Shown: positions 18,272 through 27,239 of the stretch, piece by piece
Layout: each line of letters begins with the position of its first letter
Numbering within the stretch: position 1 is the stretch's first letter
Origin: Nitrospira sp.
GTDB taxonomy: Bacteria > Nitrospirota > Nitrospiria > Nitrospirales > Nitrospiraceae
Direction: 5' to 3'
NCBI GenBank assembly: GCA_013140455.1
Contig: JABFSU010000037.1
Coordinates: 62,001-126,000, forward strand
Length of the DNA stretch: 64,000 nucleotides
Program-made: the position numbers and the translations under genes
Notes under the pieces: generated by a model
The model's database searches: none
Told to the model about the DNA's origin: nothing
The model's input: the letters and a program-made list of their open reading frames with translations, nothing else

Positions 18272-19696
18272 ATGAGTGAAAGTCTCATCCAGCATCGCGC
18301 GGAAGTTCAGGGACTAGCGACCGCCATTCTCTTACCCTCGGTCAGTGTCTTTGGCGAATCCTTTGATCGTGTGCCGGGCAGTGCCGGTCCTCTGACGCAG
18401 GTCGTGGGGATCGGGCTGTTTCAACGTGCCGTGCTCACGCTGCAACGGGCCGGCATTCGGCAATTGATCGTGCTCGCCGGTCCGGAAGAAGACCAACTCA
18501 AGCAGGCGTTGGGCCGTGGGCCGCGCGTCACCATTCCCGTGCGGTGGATGCCGATCCGGGAGTTCCCGCTCGATGATCCGCGCACCTGGGAGGCGATGGC
18601 GGCGGAAGTCCCTGGATTCTGCCTGGTCGCGAGCGTGCGAGGCGTGTTCTCGCGTGGCCTGATCGAAAGTCTGCGCCGTGAAGTGCAGGAGGGACAGGCC
18701 ATTCTGGTGGCGCAGCCGGCGGTACGGCGGGTGGCGGGAGATCGACGGGTTGCGGTCAAAGTGCAGGCCGAGCGGCTGTTGGCGCTCGGAACGTCCCGAG
18801 GTGAAGATGCGACACTGGTTGCGGCGGACTTGCTGGTCCTGCCGGCCGGCCTCATGGCCGCGGCACAGGATACTCAAACACCTCCCGGAGCCATGCCGAT
18901 CCGACGATGGATTGAGCGGGCAGCGATCGATGGGCGGGTACGGGTGTTGCGGACGGACGAGCATCCCTCGCAGTGGTATCAGGATGTGCGGACGCAAGCT
19001 GAGGTCCCAGCCGCCGAACGGAAGCTGTTCTCCTCGCTCAAGGGCGAGTTCGAGGGATTCGTCGATCGCTATTTCAATCGCAAGGTATCCCGCTGGTTCA
19101 CCCGGCTCTTTCTGGCGTTGGGGGCGTCCCCCAACGCCATTACGATGGTGGCCACAGTCGTGGGGCTCCTGGCTGCCGTGGGATTTGGAGTCGGGACCTA
19201 TGAGGCGGCCATTGTGGCGGCGGTTCTGTTTCAATTTGCGGCGGTGATTGATTGTTGCGACGGCGAAGTGGCCCGGCTCACGTTTACGGAGTCTCCGTTC
19301 GGCGCCTGGCTTGATATCGCGATGGATAATGTCGTGCATATGGCTATCTTTGCCGGAATTGCCGTGGGGGCCTACCAACAGACGGCCGGGCAGGCCGGGG
19401 CCTGGATTCCGCTCGCGTTGGGTGCGGTTGCCGTGCTCGGAAACGCCTTCTCGTTTCTGTTGGTCAATCGGGCGCAGAAGATCAACGCGGCCAGCGGCTG
19501 GAAGACGTCGGTCCATGCGGCCTGGTCCGAGTTCATGCTGAAGAATGTCGCCAGCCGTGATTTTTCCGTGATCGTCCTGATCGCGGCATTGGCGAGCAAG
19601 CTGGATTGGTTTCTCTGGATGGCCTCAGCCGGCTCTTTGGTGTTCACTGCGCTGATGCTGTGGGTTGTTCGTCCGTCAGCCAGATCTCGTGCTTAG
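18272..19696 (+). CDS. CDP-alcohol phosphatidyltransferase with degenerate N-terminal nucleotidyltransferase-like domain
   Basis: DCCDGEVARLTFTESPFGAWLDIAMD fits D-x2-DG-x2-AR-x8-G-x3-D-x3-D exactly; the N-terminal ~230 aa is soluble. Confidence 0.82.
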   Translation: MSESLIQHRAEVQGLATAILLPSVSVFGESFDRVPGSAGPLTQVVGIGLFQRAVLTLQRAGIRQLIVLAGPEEDQLKQALGRGPRVTIPVRWMPIREFPLDDPRTWEAMAAEVPGFCLVASVRGVFSRGLIESLRREVQEGQAILVAQPAVRRVAGDRRVAVKVQAERLLALGTSRGEDATLVAADLLVLPAGLMAAAQDTQTPPGAMPIRRWIERAAIDGRVRVLRTDEHPSQWYQDVRTQAEVPAAERKLFSSLKGEFEGFVDRYFNRKVSRWFTRLFLALGASPNAITMVATVVGLLAAVGFGVGTYEAAIVAAVLFQFAAVIDCCDGEVARLTFTESPFGAWLDIAMDNVVHMAIFAGIAVGAYQQTAGQAGAWIPLALGAVAVLGNAFSFLLVNRAQKINAASGWKTSVHAAWSEFMLKNVASRDFSVIVLIAALASKLDWFLWMASAGSLVFTALMLWVVRPSARSRA

Positions 19697-20699
19697 ACTC
19701 CTGCTACTGCTCGTCGGCTGTCTCACGCTCGGTCTCATTGTTTGGCATATCGGTCCCGTGAATATCTATGAGGCCGCGACCAGACTCGGCCCTGTGGCCC
19801 TGGGCGTCATCCTCATTCCCTCCTTCGTCATGTATGCCGTCGAGGCCTATGGCTGGAAGGTCACGCTTGGTCCGGCCGGCCGCTCGGTCTCATTCCTGCG
19901 GGTCTTTGCCGTTCGCACCGCCGGCGAAGTGGTGAACATGACTACGCCGACGGCCTATGTCGGCGGCGAACCGCTTAAAGCGTATCTACTGCAGAAATCC
20001 GGCGTGCCGATGGTGGAAGGGTTGGCTTCCGTCGTCATCGCCAAGACGACTATGACTATCGCGCAGGTGCTGTTCATTCTTCTGGGGATCGGGTTGGGGT
20101 TCTGGGTTCTGGGCGCGCAGGGTTCGTCGGGGCAAATCGTGGCGGCAGGGTTGCTGAGCATCGGGCTATTGGCCTTCGGGACCATGGCGTTTGTCTTCGT
20201 CCAGCGGCGCGGTCTTTTTACCTGGATCCTGGAGACGCTACGGAGGCTCGGCATCCGGATCGGCTTTCTCGAAGCGCGGGAGGACAAGCTGCGTGAGCTT
20301 GATCGGACGATTCTGAATTTCTATACCCGACATCAGGCGGCGTTCTATGCATCTACCGGCCTGTACTTTCTGGGGTGGCTGGCTGAGGCGCTGGAAGTGT
20401 TCGTGATTATCTCCTATCTTGGAGGCCCGGCCGATCTATGGTCGGCGATCTCGATCGGGGCCCTTTCCGTCTTCATCAAAGGCGGGACGTTCTTCATTCC
20501 CGGCAGCCTCGGCGCGCAGGACGGCGGCAATCTGCTGTTGCTCCAGGCCTTCGGCTATTCGGATGTCACCGGAATTACCTTCGCGCTGCTGCGGCGATTC
20601 CGTGAGTTGGTCTGGATCGGGATCGGGTTGGTGTGTCTCTCGCTGATGGGCAATCAAACAGGCGTTGCTCAGAAAGGTTCTCCCAAGTACGATTTGTGA
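19689..20699 (+). CDS. Flippase-like / lysylphosphatidylglycerol synthase TM-region protein
   Basis: TAGEVVNMTTPTAYVGGEPLKAYLLQKSGV...SVVIAKTTMTIAQVLFILLG; GTG start at 19689 overlapping the upstream stop. Confidence 0.75.
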   Translation: MLRLLLLLVGCLTLGLIVWHIGPVNIYEAATRLGPVALGVILIPSFVMYAVEAYGWKVTLGPAGRSVSFLRVFAVRTAGEVVNMTTPTAYVGGEPLKAYLLQKSGVPMVEGLASVVIAKTTMTIAQVLFILLGIGLGFWVLGAQGSSGQIVAAGLLSIGLLAFGTMAFVFVQRRGLFTWILETLRRLGIRIGFLEAREDKLRELDRTILNFYTRHQAAFYASTGLYFLGWLAEALEVFVIISYLGGPADLWSAISIGALSVFIKGGTFFIPGSLGAQDGGNLLLLQAFGYSDVTGITFALLRRFRELVWIGIGLVCLSLMGNQTGVAQKGSPKYDL

Positions 20700-20945
20700 G
20701 GGAACTGACGTGAGAACGGTAAGTAACTAATTGTATTCCGGCCCTTCCCCCTCTTCACAACCTGAAGGGCCTTCCAAGGGAGCTAGCTCCTCCAGTACCG
20801 AAGGTGGGGTTGTTGTCCGAGCCTTCTTCCTCTACGCTTCGAACTAACTTCTTAACGGGGCCTCTGGCTGGCGGGAGAGTGAACCCCTGCAGTGTGTCAC
20901 TGCGCGTGTATCCCTGCGGACTGAGCCTAAGGGGCTACCAGAAAA

Positions 20946-22022
20946 ATGAGTACCGGGATACCCTCTTCGCTGTTAACCGTCGCGGTCATCGTTCCTGTCT
21001 ACAACGGGGGCGAGCGATTTCGCGCGAGCTTGGGATCGATCAGGCAGACGGTGCCTCCGCCGGATGAAGTCATCGTAATCGGCGATGGCGATACGGACGG
21101 TTCTTCGCAGTACGCAGAGGCGGCTGGTGTGACCGTGTATCGCTTTCCCCATCCGGGAGGGCCCGGTCGCGCCAGGAACCTTGGCGCGACGAAGGCGACA
21201 TCGGATCTGCTCTTCTTCATCGATGCCGATGTGACCGTTCCTGAGAATGTGATCGAGCAGGCAAGAGACGTCTTTGCTCGGGATGCTGATGTGGCTGCGA
21301 TTATCGGGTCATATGACGATCAGCCGGGGGAATCGAACTTTCTCTCTCAGTACCGCAATCTGCTCCATCACTATGTCCATCAGAATGCCCGGGAGGAGGC
21401 CTCAACGTTTTGGGGCGCCTGCGGGGCGATCCGGCGGGAGGTCTTTCTCGCGATGGGCGGATTCGATGAAACATATCGCAGGCCTTCCATCGAGGATATT
21501 GAATTGGGCTACCGTCTTAAACGAGCCGGTCATAGGATTCGACTTTGTAAATCGCTTCAGGTCACACATTGGAAGCGGTGGACCATTGCATCAATGCTCC
21601 AGGCCGACTTTTTTCAACGGGCTGTGCCATGGACGCAGCTGATCCATCGTCATCGGGGCTTTGTGAACGATTTGAATATCGGCATCTCCGGGCGCGTGAG
21701 CGTCATGCTGGTATGCGGCTTACTTGGGGCGGTATTGCTGGCTCCCTGGCAGCCGAATATTTTGGTCGCGGCGGTTGTCATGGGGCTGATACTCTTCAGT
21801 CTCAATGTCCGGCTCTACCGGTTCTTCCTGGAGAAGCGGGGCTTTCGATTCGCGGCTCAGTCCATCCCGTGGCACTGGCTTTATTTTCTGTATAGCGGAG
21901 TCGCCTTCGCCGTTGGAACGGCGCGCTATCTTGTCGACCGCCATCGTGGTGGCGAGAAGCCTGCAGCGTTCCTTCCGTCTGAATCGCTACAACCAGAATC
22001 ACGAGTGGAGAAACGCGAATGA
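20946..22022 (+). CDS. Glycosyltransferase family 2
   Basis: [21 protein letters not shown]...[10 protein letters not shown]...[36 protein letters not shown]. Confidence 0.9.
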   Translation: MSTGIPSSLLTVAVIVPVYNGGERFRASLGSIRQTVPPPDEVIVIGDGDTDGSSQYAEAAGVTVYRFPHPGGPGRARNLGATKATSDLLFFIDADVTVPENVIEQARDVFARDADVAAIIGSYDDQPGESNFLSQYRNLLHHYVHQNAREEASTFWGACGAIRREVFLAMGGFDETYRRPSIEDIELGYRLKRAGHRIRLCKSLQVTHWKRWTIASMLQADFFQRAVPWTQLIHRHRGFVNDLNIGISGRVSVMLVCGLLGAVLLAPWQPNILVAAVVMGLILFSLNVRLYRFFLEKRGFRFAAQSIPWHWLYFLYSGVAFAVGTARYLVDRHRGGEKPAAFLPSESLQPESRVEKRE

Positions 22023-23851
22023 GCCGAGAATCTTCTATCATCATCGGCGCGGGACCGGCAGGGCTTACGACCGCGTATGAGTTAGGCAAGCGCGGTATGA
22101 CATCCACCGTGCTCGAGGCGAGCGATCAGGTCGGGGGTATCTCAAAGACCGTCAACTATCGCGGGTATCGGTTTGATATCGGCGGGCATCGATTCTTTTC
22201 CAAGGTTCCTCTCATCAATGCATTGTGGCACGAGATTCTCGGAGAAGAGTTTCTGCTTCGTCCGCGCATCTATTACAATCAACATTTTTTTGACTACCCC
22301 CTCAAGCCATTGAATGCGCTGGCCGGTCTCGGTCCGCTGGAATCATTTCTGATCGGCCTCAGTTACATCAAAGCCAAGTTCTTCCACATCCAGGATGAAA
22401 AAACATTCGAGCAGTGGGTCTCCAACCGATTCGGGTATCGGCTCTACAGCATTTTCTTCAAGACCTACACGGAGAAGGTCTGGGGAATTCCGTGTGACGA
22501 GATCTCGGCGGACTGGGCAGCGCAACGCATCAAGAACCTTTCGTTGAAGCAAGCTGTGCGGAATGCGCTCTTTGGCGCCAAGCAGGGAATGGACGGGTCG
22601 ACACTGACCTCGCTGATCGAGCAATTTCACTATCCCCGCTTTGGTCCGGGGTTGATGTGGGAACGATGCCGAGGCTTGATCGAAAATCAGGGCTCTCAGA
22701 CGATCCAAGGGGTGAAAGTGGAGCGTGTCCGGCATCGTCACGGCCTGGTTGATTGCGTTCAGGGCCGAGGCGCAGCCGGTGAGCCGCTGGAGTACGACGG
22801 CCGGCATTTTGTGTCGACCATGCCGCTGCGTGAACTGGTGCAGGCCCTGGATCCGTTGCCGCCGGAGGATGTGCTCAAGGCTGCGCACGCCCTCCGTTAT
22901 CGGGACTATCTGACCGTGGTGCTGGTCATCGATCGCGAGTCGGTCTTTCCCGATAACTGGCTCTATGTCCATTCACCGGAGGTCAAGCTCGGGCGGATTC
23001 AGAACTACAAAAATTGGAGTCCCTATATGGTGCCGGACTCCTCACGGACCTCACTGGGATTGGAATATTTCTTGTGGGATACGGATGAGATGTGGACGTG
23101 GTCGGATGAGCGCCTCATTGAGCTGGGCATTCGAGAATGCGCCCAAATCGGCCTCATCGATCCGCGGGAAGTCAAAGACGGAACGGTCGTGCGGATGGAG
23201 AAGGCCTATCCGGTCTACGACCAGACGTATCAAGAGAGTGTTGCCACCATCCGGCGCTATCTGGAGACCTTCTCGAATCTGCAGACTATCGGGCGAAACG
23301 GATTGCATCGCTATAACAATCAAGACCACTCCATGCTGACCGGTGTGTATGCGGCCGGGAATATCCTTGGAGACAGGCGCGATGTCTGGTCTGTCAACAC
23401 GGAGAAAGAATATCATGAAGAGGGCCAGACGACTCAGCCGAACGCCGGGGATCGACTCGTGCCGACACGAGTCACTGTTTCGGTCGATGCGGCGGTTGAG
23501 GAAACTGAAGACGTCCTCATCGAATCCGCGTTCGCGAAGATAGACCCAGTCGCGTTAGGAGTTGCTGTCGGTGTAGTGAGTGGTCTCGGGATATTCGTGG
23601 CCTCGGCGGTCTTGTTGCTCAGAGGCGGGCCTGCGCCTGGGCCAACATTGTCATTGCTCGGGAACTATTTATCCGGGTTTGAAGTCACCTGGGGGGGAGC
23701 GGTAATCGGTTTAATCGAAGGCGGGCTATTGGGGTGTGCGGTGGGGGTATTTGCGGCCGGACTCAGAAACTGGACGCTTATGGGCTACGCAAAATTCGTT
23801 CGGTGGCGCGCAGAGCGGGACGACCGGCGCCATTTGCTCGACAAGATGTAA
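22019..23851 (+). CDS. NAD(P)/FAD-dependent oxidoreductase (UDP-galactopyranose mutase/protoporphyrinogen oxidase-like) with C-terminal 2-TM domain
   Basis: [38 protein letters not shown]...[11 protein letters not shown]; extra hydrophobic C-terminal domain. Confidence 0.85.
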   Translation: MSRESSIIIGAGPAGLTTAYELGKRGMTSTVLEASDQVGGISKTVNYRGYRFDIGGHRFFSKVPLINALWHEILGEEFLLRPRIYYNQHFFDYPLKPLNALAGLGPLESFLIGLSYIKAKFFHIQDEKTFEQWVSNRFGYRLYSIFFKTYTEKVWGIPCDEISADWAAQRIKNLSLKQAVRNALFGAKQGMDGSTLTSLIEQFHYPRFGPGLMWERCRGLIENQGSQTIQGVKVERVRHRHGLVDCVQGRGAAGEPLEYDGRHFVSTMPLRELVQALDPLPPEDVLKAAHALRYRDYLTVVLVIDRESVFPDNWLYVHSPEVKLGRIQNYKNWSPYMVPDSSRTSLGLEYFLWDTDEMWTWSDERLIELGIRECAQIGLIDPREVKDGTVVRMEKAYPVYDQTYQESVATIRRYLETFSNLQTIGRNGLHRYNNQDHSMLTGVYAAGNILGDRRDVWSVNTEKEYHEEGQTTQPNAGDRLVPTRVTVSVDAAVEETEDVLIESAFAKIDPVALGVAVGVVSGLGIFVASAVLLLRGGPAPGPTLSLLGNYLSGFEVTWGGAVIGLIEGGLLGCAVGVFAAGLRNWTLMGYAKFVRWRAERDDRRHLLDKM

Positions 23852-23879
23852 TTCACTTGTCAGAAAGGCGGTGACTGCG

Positions 23880-24188
23880 ATGAAGCCGCAGGCGAAGCAG
23901 ACAGAGGAAGTCAGTCGAACTCTTGCAAGGATCAAGGCGGACGCGTTGGCGCTTGTCTGCGGGCTGATCGGAGGATTGGGCCTCTTTGTGATGACGGTAT
24001 GGCTGGTTCTGAAAGGCGGTCCGCAGCCGGGGCAGCACTTACAGCTGCTCTCCCAGTATTTCATCGGCTACACCGTCACGTGGCCCGGGGCATTTGTCGG
24101 ATTGCTGTATGGAATCGTGGCCGGTGGGACCATTGGATGGGCGATTGGCATGATTTACAACAAGCTTGTCAACATTCGGAAGAGTTAA
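23880..24188 (+). CDS. Small 2-TM membrane protein homologous to the C-terminal domain of the preceding oxidoreductase
   Basis: LVCGLIGGLGLFVMTVWLVLKGGPQPGQHLQLLSQYFIGYTVTWPGAFVGLLYGIVAGGTIGWAIGMIYN; ATG at 23880 preceded by AAAGGCGG. Confidence 0.7.
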   Translation: MKPQAKQTEEVSRTLARIKADALALVCGLIGGLGLFVMTVWLVLKGGPQPGQHLQLLSQYFIGYTVTWPGAFVGLLYGIVAGGTIGWAIGMIYNKLVNIRKS

Positions 24189-24201
24189 AGGCTGGGCAGT
24201 C

Positions 24202-25518
24202 ATGAGAGTTGCCGGGATGACGTCGCTGGGGGGAAGATTTCAGCAAGCCTTGTTGTCCGTCACTCTATTTTGTTTGGTGTACGGCAGCTTTGAAGGCCTC
24301 TGTTACCTCGGTTTGAATGCTCTCCGTGCGAAGGGTGTCGATTACGGCCCGCTGGCGTCATCTCTATCGCAGGAACAAAAGACTCTCCTTGCCGCTCGAC
24401 TCGACGAGCAGCCTCCCTTACGTGGCCATGATCCTATCTTGGGCTGGGCACCCAAGGCCAATTCGCTCACAAAAGACGTGAAGGTGAACTCCCAGGGCAT
24501 CCGGTCGACACACGACTACTCTCGCAGTGTAGATCCCAAGCTTGTGCGAGTGTCGGCGTTTGGGGACTCATTCACGTTCGGAAGCGAGGTCGATAACACC
24601 GCCACATGGGAATATCAACTTGAAGAACGCGATGCTCGATTCGAAGTCCTTAATTTCGGCGTGGGAGCGTACGGATTGGATCAGGCCTACTTGCGGTATG
24701 TTCAGGACGGAATCGATTTTCAGCCGGACATCGTAGTGATTGGGTTCATGTCCGAAAATATCTATCGCAATCTGAACGTGTTTCGCCCGTTCTATAACTC
24801 GATGTATGCGAAGAACATCTACACCAAGCCAAGATTTACTGTGGACAACGGTCGTCTTTCGTTGGTCAAGAACCCATTAACAACGGTGGATGACTACAAG
24901 CGCTTTGCAACCAACGGTGAAGCAGTCCTCCGAGAAATCGGGCGCAAGGATTATTTCTATCAAACCGGATACCTCGCCGGACCACTGGATGGATTGCCGT
25001 CTGTTCGATTGCTCAAGATGGCCATGCGAAGCATAAAAGAAAGGCTGAACCCAGTAGTGACGAGGGAGGGTTCCTATGCTGTCGGTGCAGACGCCTTCAC
25101 GCTCACGACGATGCTGCTTGGAGAATTTCGCTGCGCGGCGCTTCGTCACGATTCCTTGCCCGTGATCGTGATCTATCCGGACCTCGGAGACTTTGATCGA
25201 TATCACAGCCATCAAGTGAGACGGTACGAACCGTTGCTCGTACATCTACAGCAGAGTGGTGCTCGGTATCTAGATATGTTGGATGCCTTTATCGCGCAAG
25301 ATCCTCAAGTGAGAGTCGATCAACTCACTGTCGGAACATGGGGGCACTACTCGCGGCTCGGTAACGAGATTGTTGCGCGGCATGTCCAGCGGTATTTGGA
25401 TGACCAAGGGCTGGGTAACCGAGACATGATCAAAGCATTGGTGCGCGATGCCCGGAAGCGGGAAGGCTGCCGCTTGAACACGGCGCTAGAAACAACAGCG
25501 GGAGCAGGGGGCTCGTAA
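24202..25518 (+). CDS. SGNH/GDSL hydrolase-like protein
   Basis: VSAFGDSFTFGSEV block I; FGVGAYGLDQAYL; C-terminal GTWGHYSRLGNEIVA. Confidence 0.7.
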   Translation: MRVAGMTSLGGRFQQALLSVTLFCLVYGSFEGLCYLGLNALRAKGVDYGPLASSLSQEQKTLLAARLDEQPPLRGHDPILGWAPKANSLTKDVKVNSQGIRSTHDYSRSVDPKLVRVSAFGDSFTFGSEVDNTATWEYQLEERDARFEVLNFGVGAYGLDQAYLRYVQDGIDFQPDIVVIGFMSENIYRNLNVFRPFYNSMYAKNIYTKPRFTVDNGRLSLVKNPLTTVDDYKRFATNGEAVLREIGRKDYFYQTGYLAGPLDGLPSVRLLKMAMRSIKERLNPVVTREGSYAVGADAFTLTTMLLGEFRCAALRHDSLPVIVIYPDLGDFDRYHSHQVRRYEPLLVHLQQSGARYLDMLDAFIAQDPQVRVDQLTVGTWGHYSRLGNEIVARHVQRYLDDQGLGNRDMIKALVRDARKREGCRLNTALETTAGAGGS

Positions 25519-25577
25519 AGGGGGGAGTTGACCATGGAGTTATCTCAACCCGCGCACGCATCGGTTCCACCAAGGCT

Positions 25578-27044
25578 ATGGCACTACTAACTACGACAAC
25601 TGGACGTCGCATGATGGACGGGACCGCCCGAATATTTCTGGCGGAGCTGCTGTTCCCGCTCACGGCCCTTATCACGACGGGTTTCTTGACGAGACAGCTT
25701 GGGCCGCAAGGCTATGGGTTGCTGGCCCTGACGCTGACCACGATCATTTGGATCGAAAGTGCGATCAACTCATTTTTCACGAAGGCGACGATCAAGTTTG
25801 TCGGTGAAACGAACGATTGGAAACCGGTCGGTGCCATGGTCATTCGCCTCAGTCTGAAGATTGGGATTGTGGCGATGGTCCTTGTCTGGATTCTTGCCGC
25901 ACCGCTCAGCGCGCTGTTCAAAGAGCCGGATTTGGCATTCTATCTCCGCGTGTGCGCGCTCGATATTCCCCTGTTATGTGTCGGACAAGCCTATCGAAAC
26001 GTGTTGATTGGAATGGGCAATTACCGGGCTGGAGCAGCTGCCAGGGCTGGCCGCTGGCTAGTCAGGATGGGGCTCGTGGTGGTGCTTGTGCAGGCAGGCT
26101 TCTCCATCACGGGGGCATTGCTCGGTGTGATCGGTGCGTCGCTGACAGAGCTTCTGCTCAGCCGCTGGTATCTCGGAGAAGGGATGTTCAGCAAGCAAGT
26201 TCCGGTGCCTCTCCCGATTCAACGATACGGTGCGCTGCTGTTTCTCTCCTCGATCTGTCTCATCTTTTTCAACGGGATGGATCTGTTCATGCTCAAGATC
26301 CTCGGCGGGACGGCCACACAGGCCGGTATCTATAGTGCCGCTCAAAGCCTCTCACTCTTGCCCGGACTGTTTTCATGGACATTTTCATCGCTTCTTCTCG
26401 CCACGTTGAGCCGCCAGCTGGCGGACCGCCAACGGGACCGGGCGAGAGAACTCGCGCGCGATGCGATGCGTGTCACGATGTTTCTCATTCCGGTCGCGGC
26501 GATTATTGCGGGTGCGGCGCCGGAGATCGTGCAAGTCGTGTTCGGCGCCGCGTTTCTCCCCGCCGGCCCGCTGTTGGCGTTGTTGATTGTCGGAGCGGTC
26601 TCGAATGTGATGTTGATGGTGTCGATCACCATTATGACCGCGGCTGGTCTTCCGGCAAGAACGGTGACGTTTACGGCTCCGTTGGTTCTCTTGGCGTTGG
26701 TGGGACATCTTGTCCTGATTCCCCGGTTGGGACAGCAGGGTGCCGCGCTGGTGACTGTCGTGGTCTCCTCTCTTGGGGCGCTGGCTGCAGGGGCCGGTGT
26801 GTATACCTTGTGGACGGTGTGGCCACCGGTCGGAACCGTGATCCGTAGTCTGGCGGTCGGACTCGTTGTTGGGACAGCCTCACTGTGGTGGTCGACCCCC
26901 GGGGTACTCGTGTTTGCCAAGCTGGTATTGCTCGGGGTCATCAGTGTGCTCGGCTATTGGTGGATCGGGGAGTTCCGCCACGGGGAAATTGTCGCAGTGC
27001 GGTCGTTCTTAGGTCGAAAGGCACAGCCCATCCAGGTTGGATAA
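25578..27044 (+). CDS. Oligosaccharide flippase (Wzx/polysaccharide biosynthesis family)
   Basis: MMDGTARIFLAELLFPLTALITTGFLTRQLGPQGYGLLALTLTT; multi-TM MATE/Wzx-like. Confidence 0.88.
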   Translation: MALLTTTTGRRMMDGTARIFLAELLFPLTALITTGFLTRQLGPQGYGLLALTLTTIIWIESAINSFFTKATIKFVGETNDWKPVGAMVIRLSLKIGIVAMVLVWILAAPLSALFKEPDLAFYLRVCALDIPLLCVGQAYRNVLIGMGNYRAGAAARAGRWLVRMGLVVVLVQAGFSITGALLGVIGASLTELLLSRWYLGEGMFSKQVPVPLPIQRYGALLFLSSICLIFFNGMDLFMLKILGGTATQAGIYSAAQSLSLLPGLFSWTFSSLLLATLSRQLADRQRDRARELARDAMRVTMFLIPVAAIIAGAAPEIVQVVFGAAFLPAGPLLALLIVGAVSNVMLMVSITIMTAAGLPARTVTFTAPLVLLALVGHLVLIPRLGQQGAALVTVVVSSLGALAAGAGVYTLWTVWPPVGTVIRSLAVGLVVGTASLWWSTPGVLVFAKLVLLGVISVLGYWWIGEFRHGEIVAVRSFLGRKAQPIQVG

Positions 27045-27137
27045 GGCAAAAGGAAGAGAAGCAATTCCCCTGACAGATCTGCTGATACCAGAGGAGATAG
27101 TGTGCTGTGGAGCGATTGATGGTTCAGCTGGAACGAT

Positions 27138-27159
27138 GCTCTTGCCGACCGGCAAGAGC
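27138..27159. repeat. Perfect 10-bp inverted repeat (hairpin) between operon segments
   Basis: GCTCTTGCCG-AC-CGGCAAGAGC. Confidence 0.6.
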
Positions 27160-27239
27160 TGCACGGAAGAGGTGGTGCTCAGTTGAAGGAAGGCGTCAGG
27201 CCTCCCGGAGTCGGCATTGGATAGAGGGTGCGCACACTG

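Noticed and set aside
18332-19516. 394-aa minus-strand ORF
   Set aside because: Antisense to the CDP-alcohol phosphatidyltransferase with a perfect catalytic motif.
20700-20945. Possible c-di-GMP riboswitch in the leader
   Set aside because: The conserved c-di-GMP-I core elements were not found by eye; only generic hairpins are visible.
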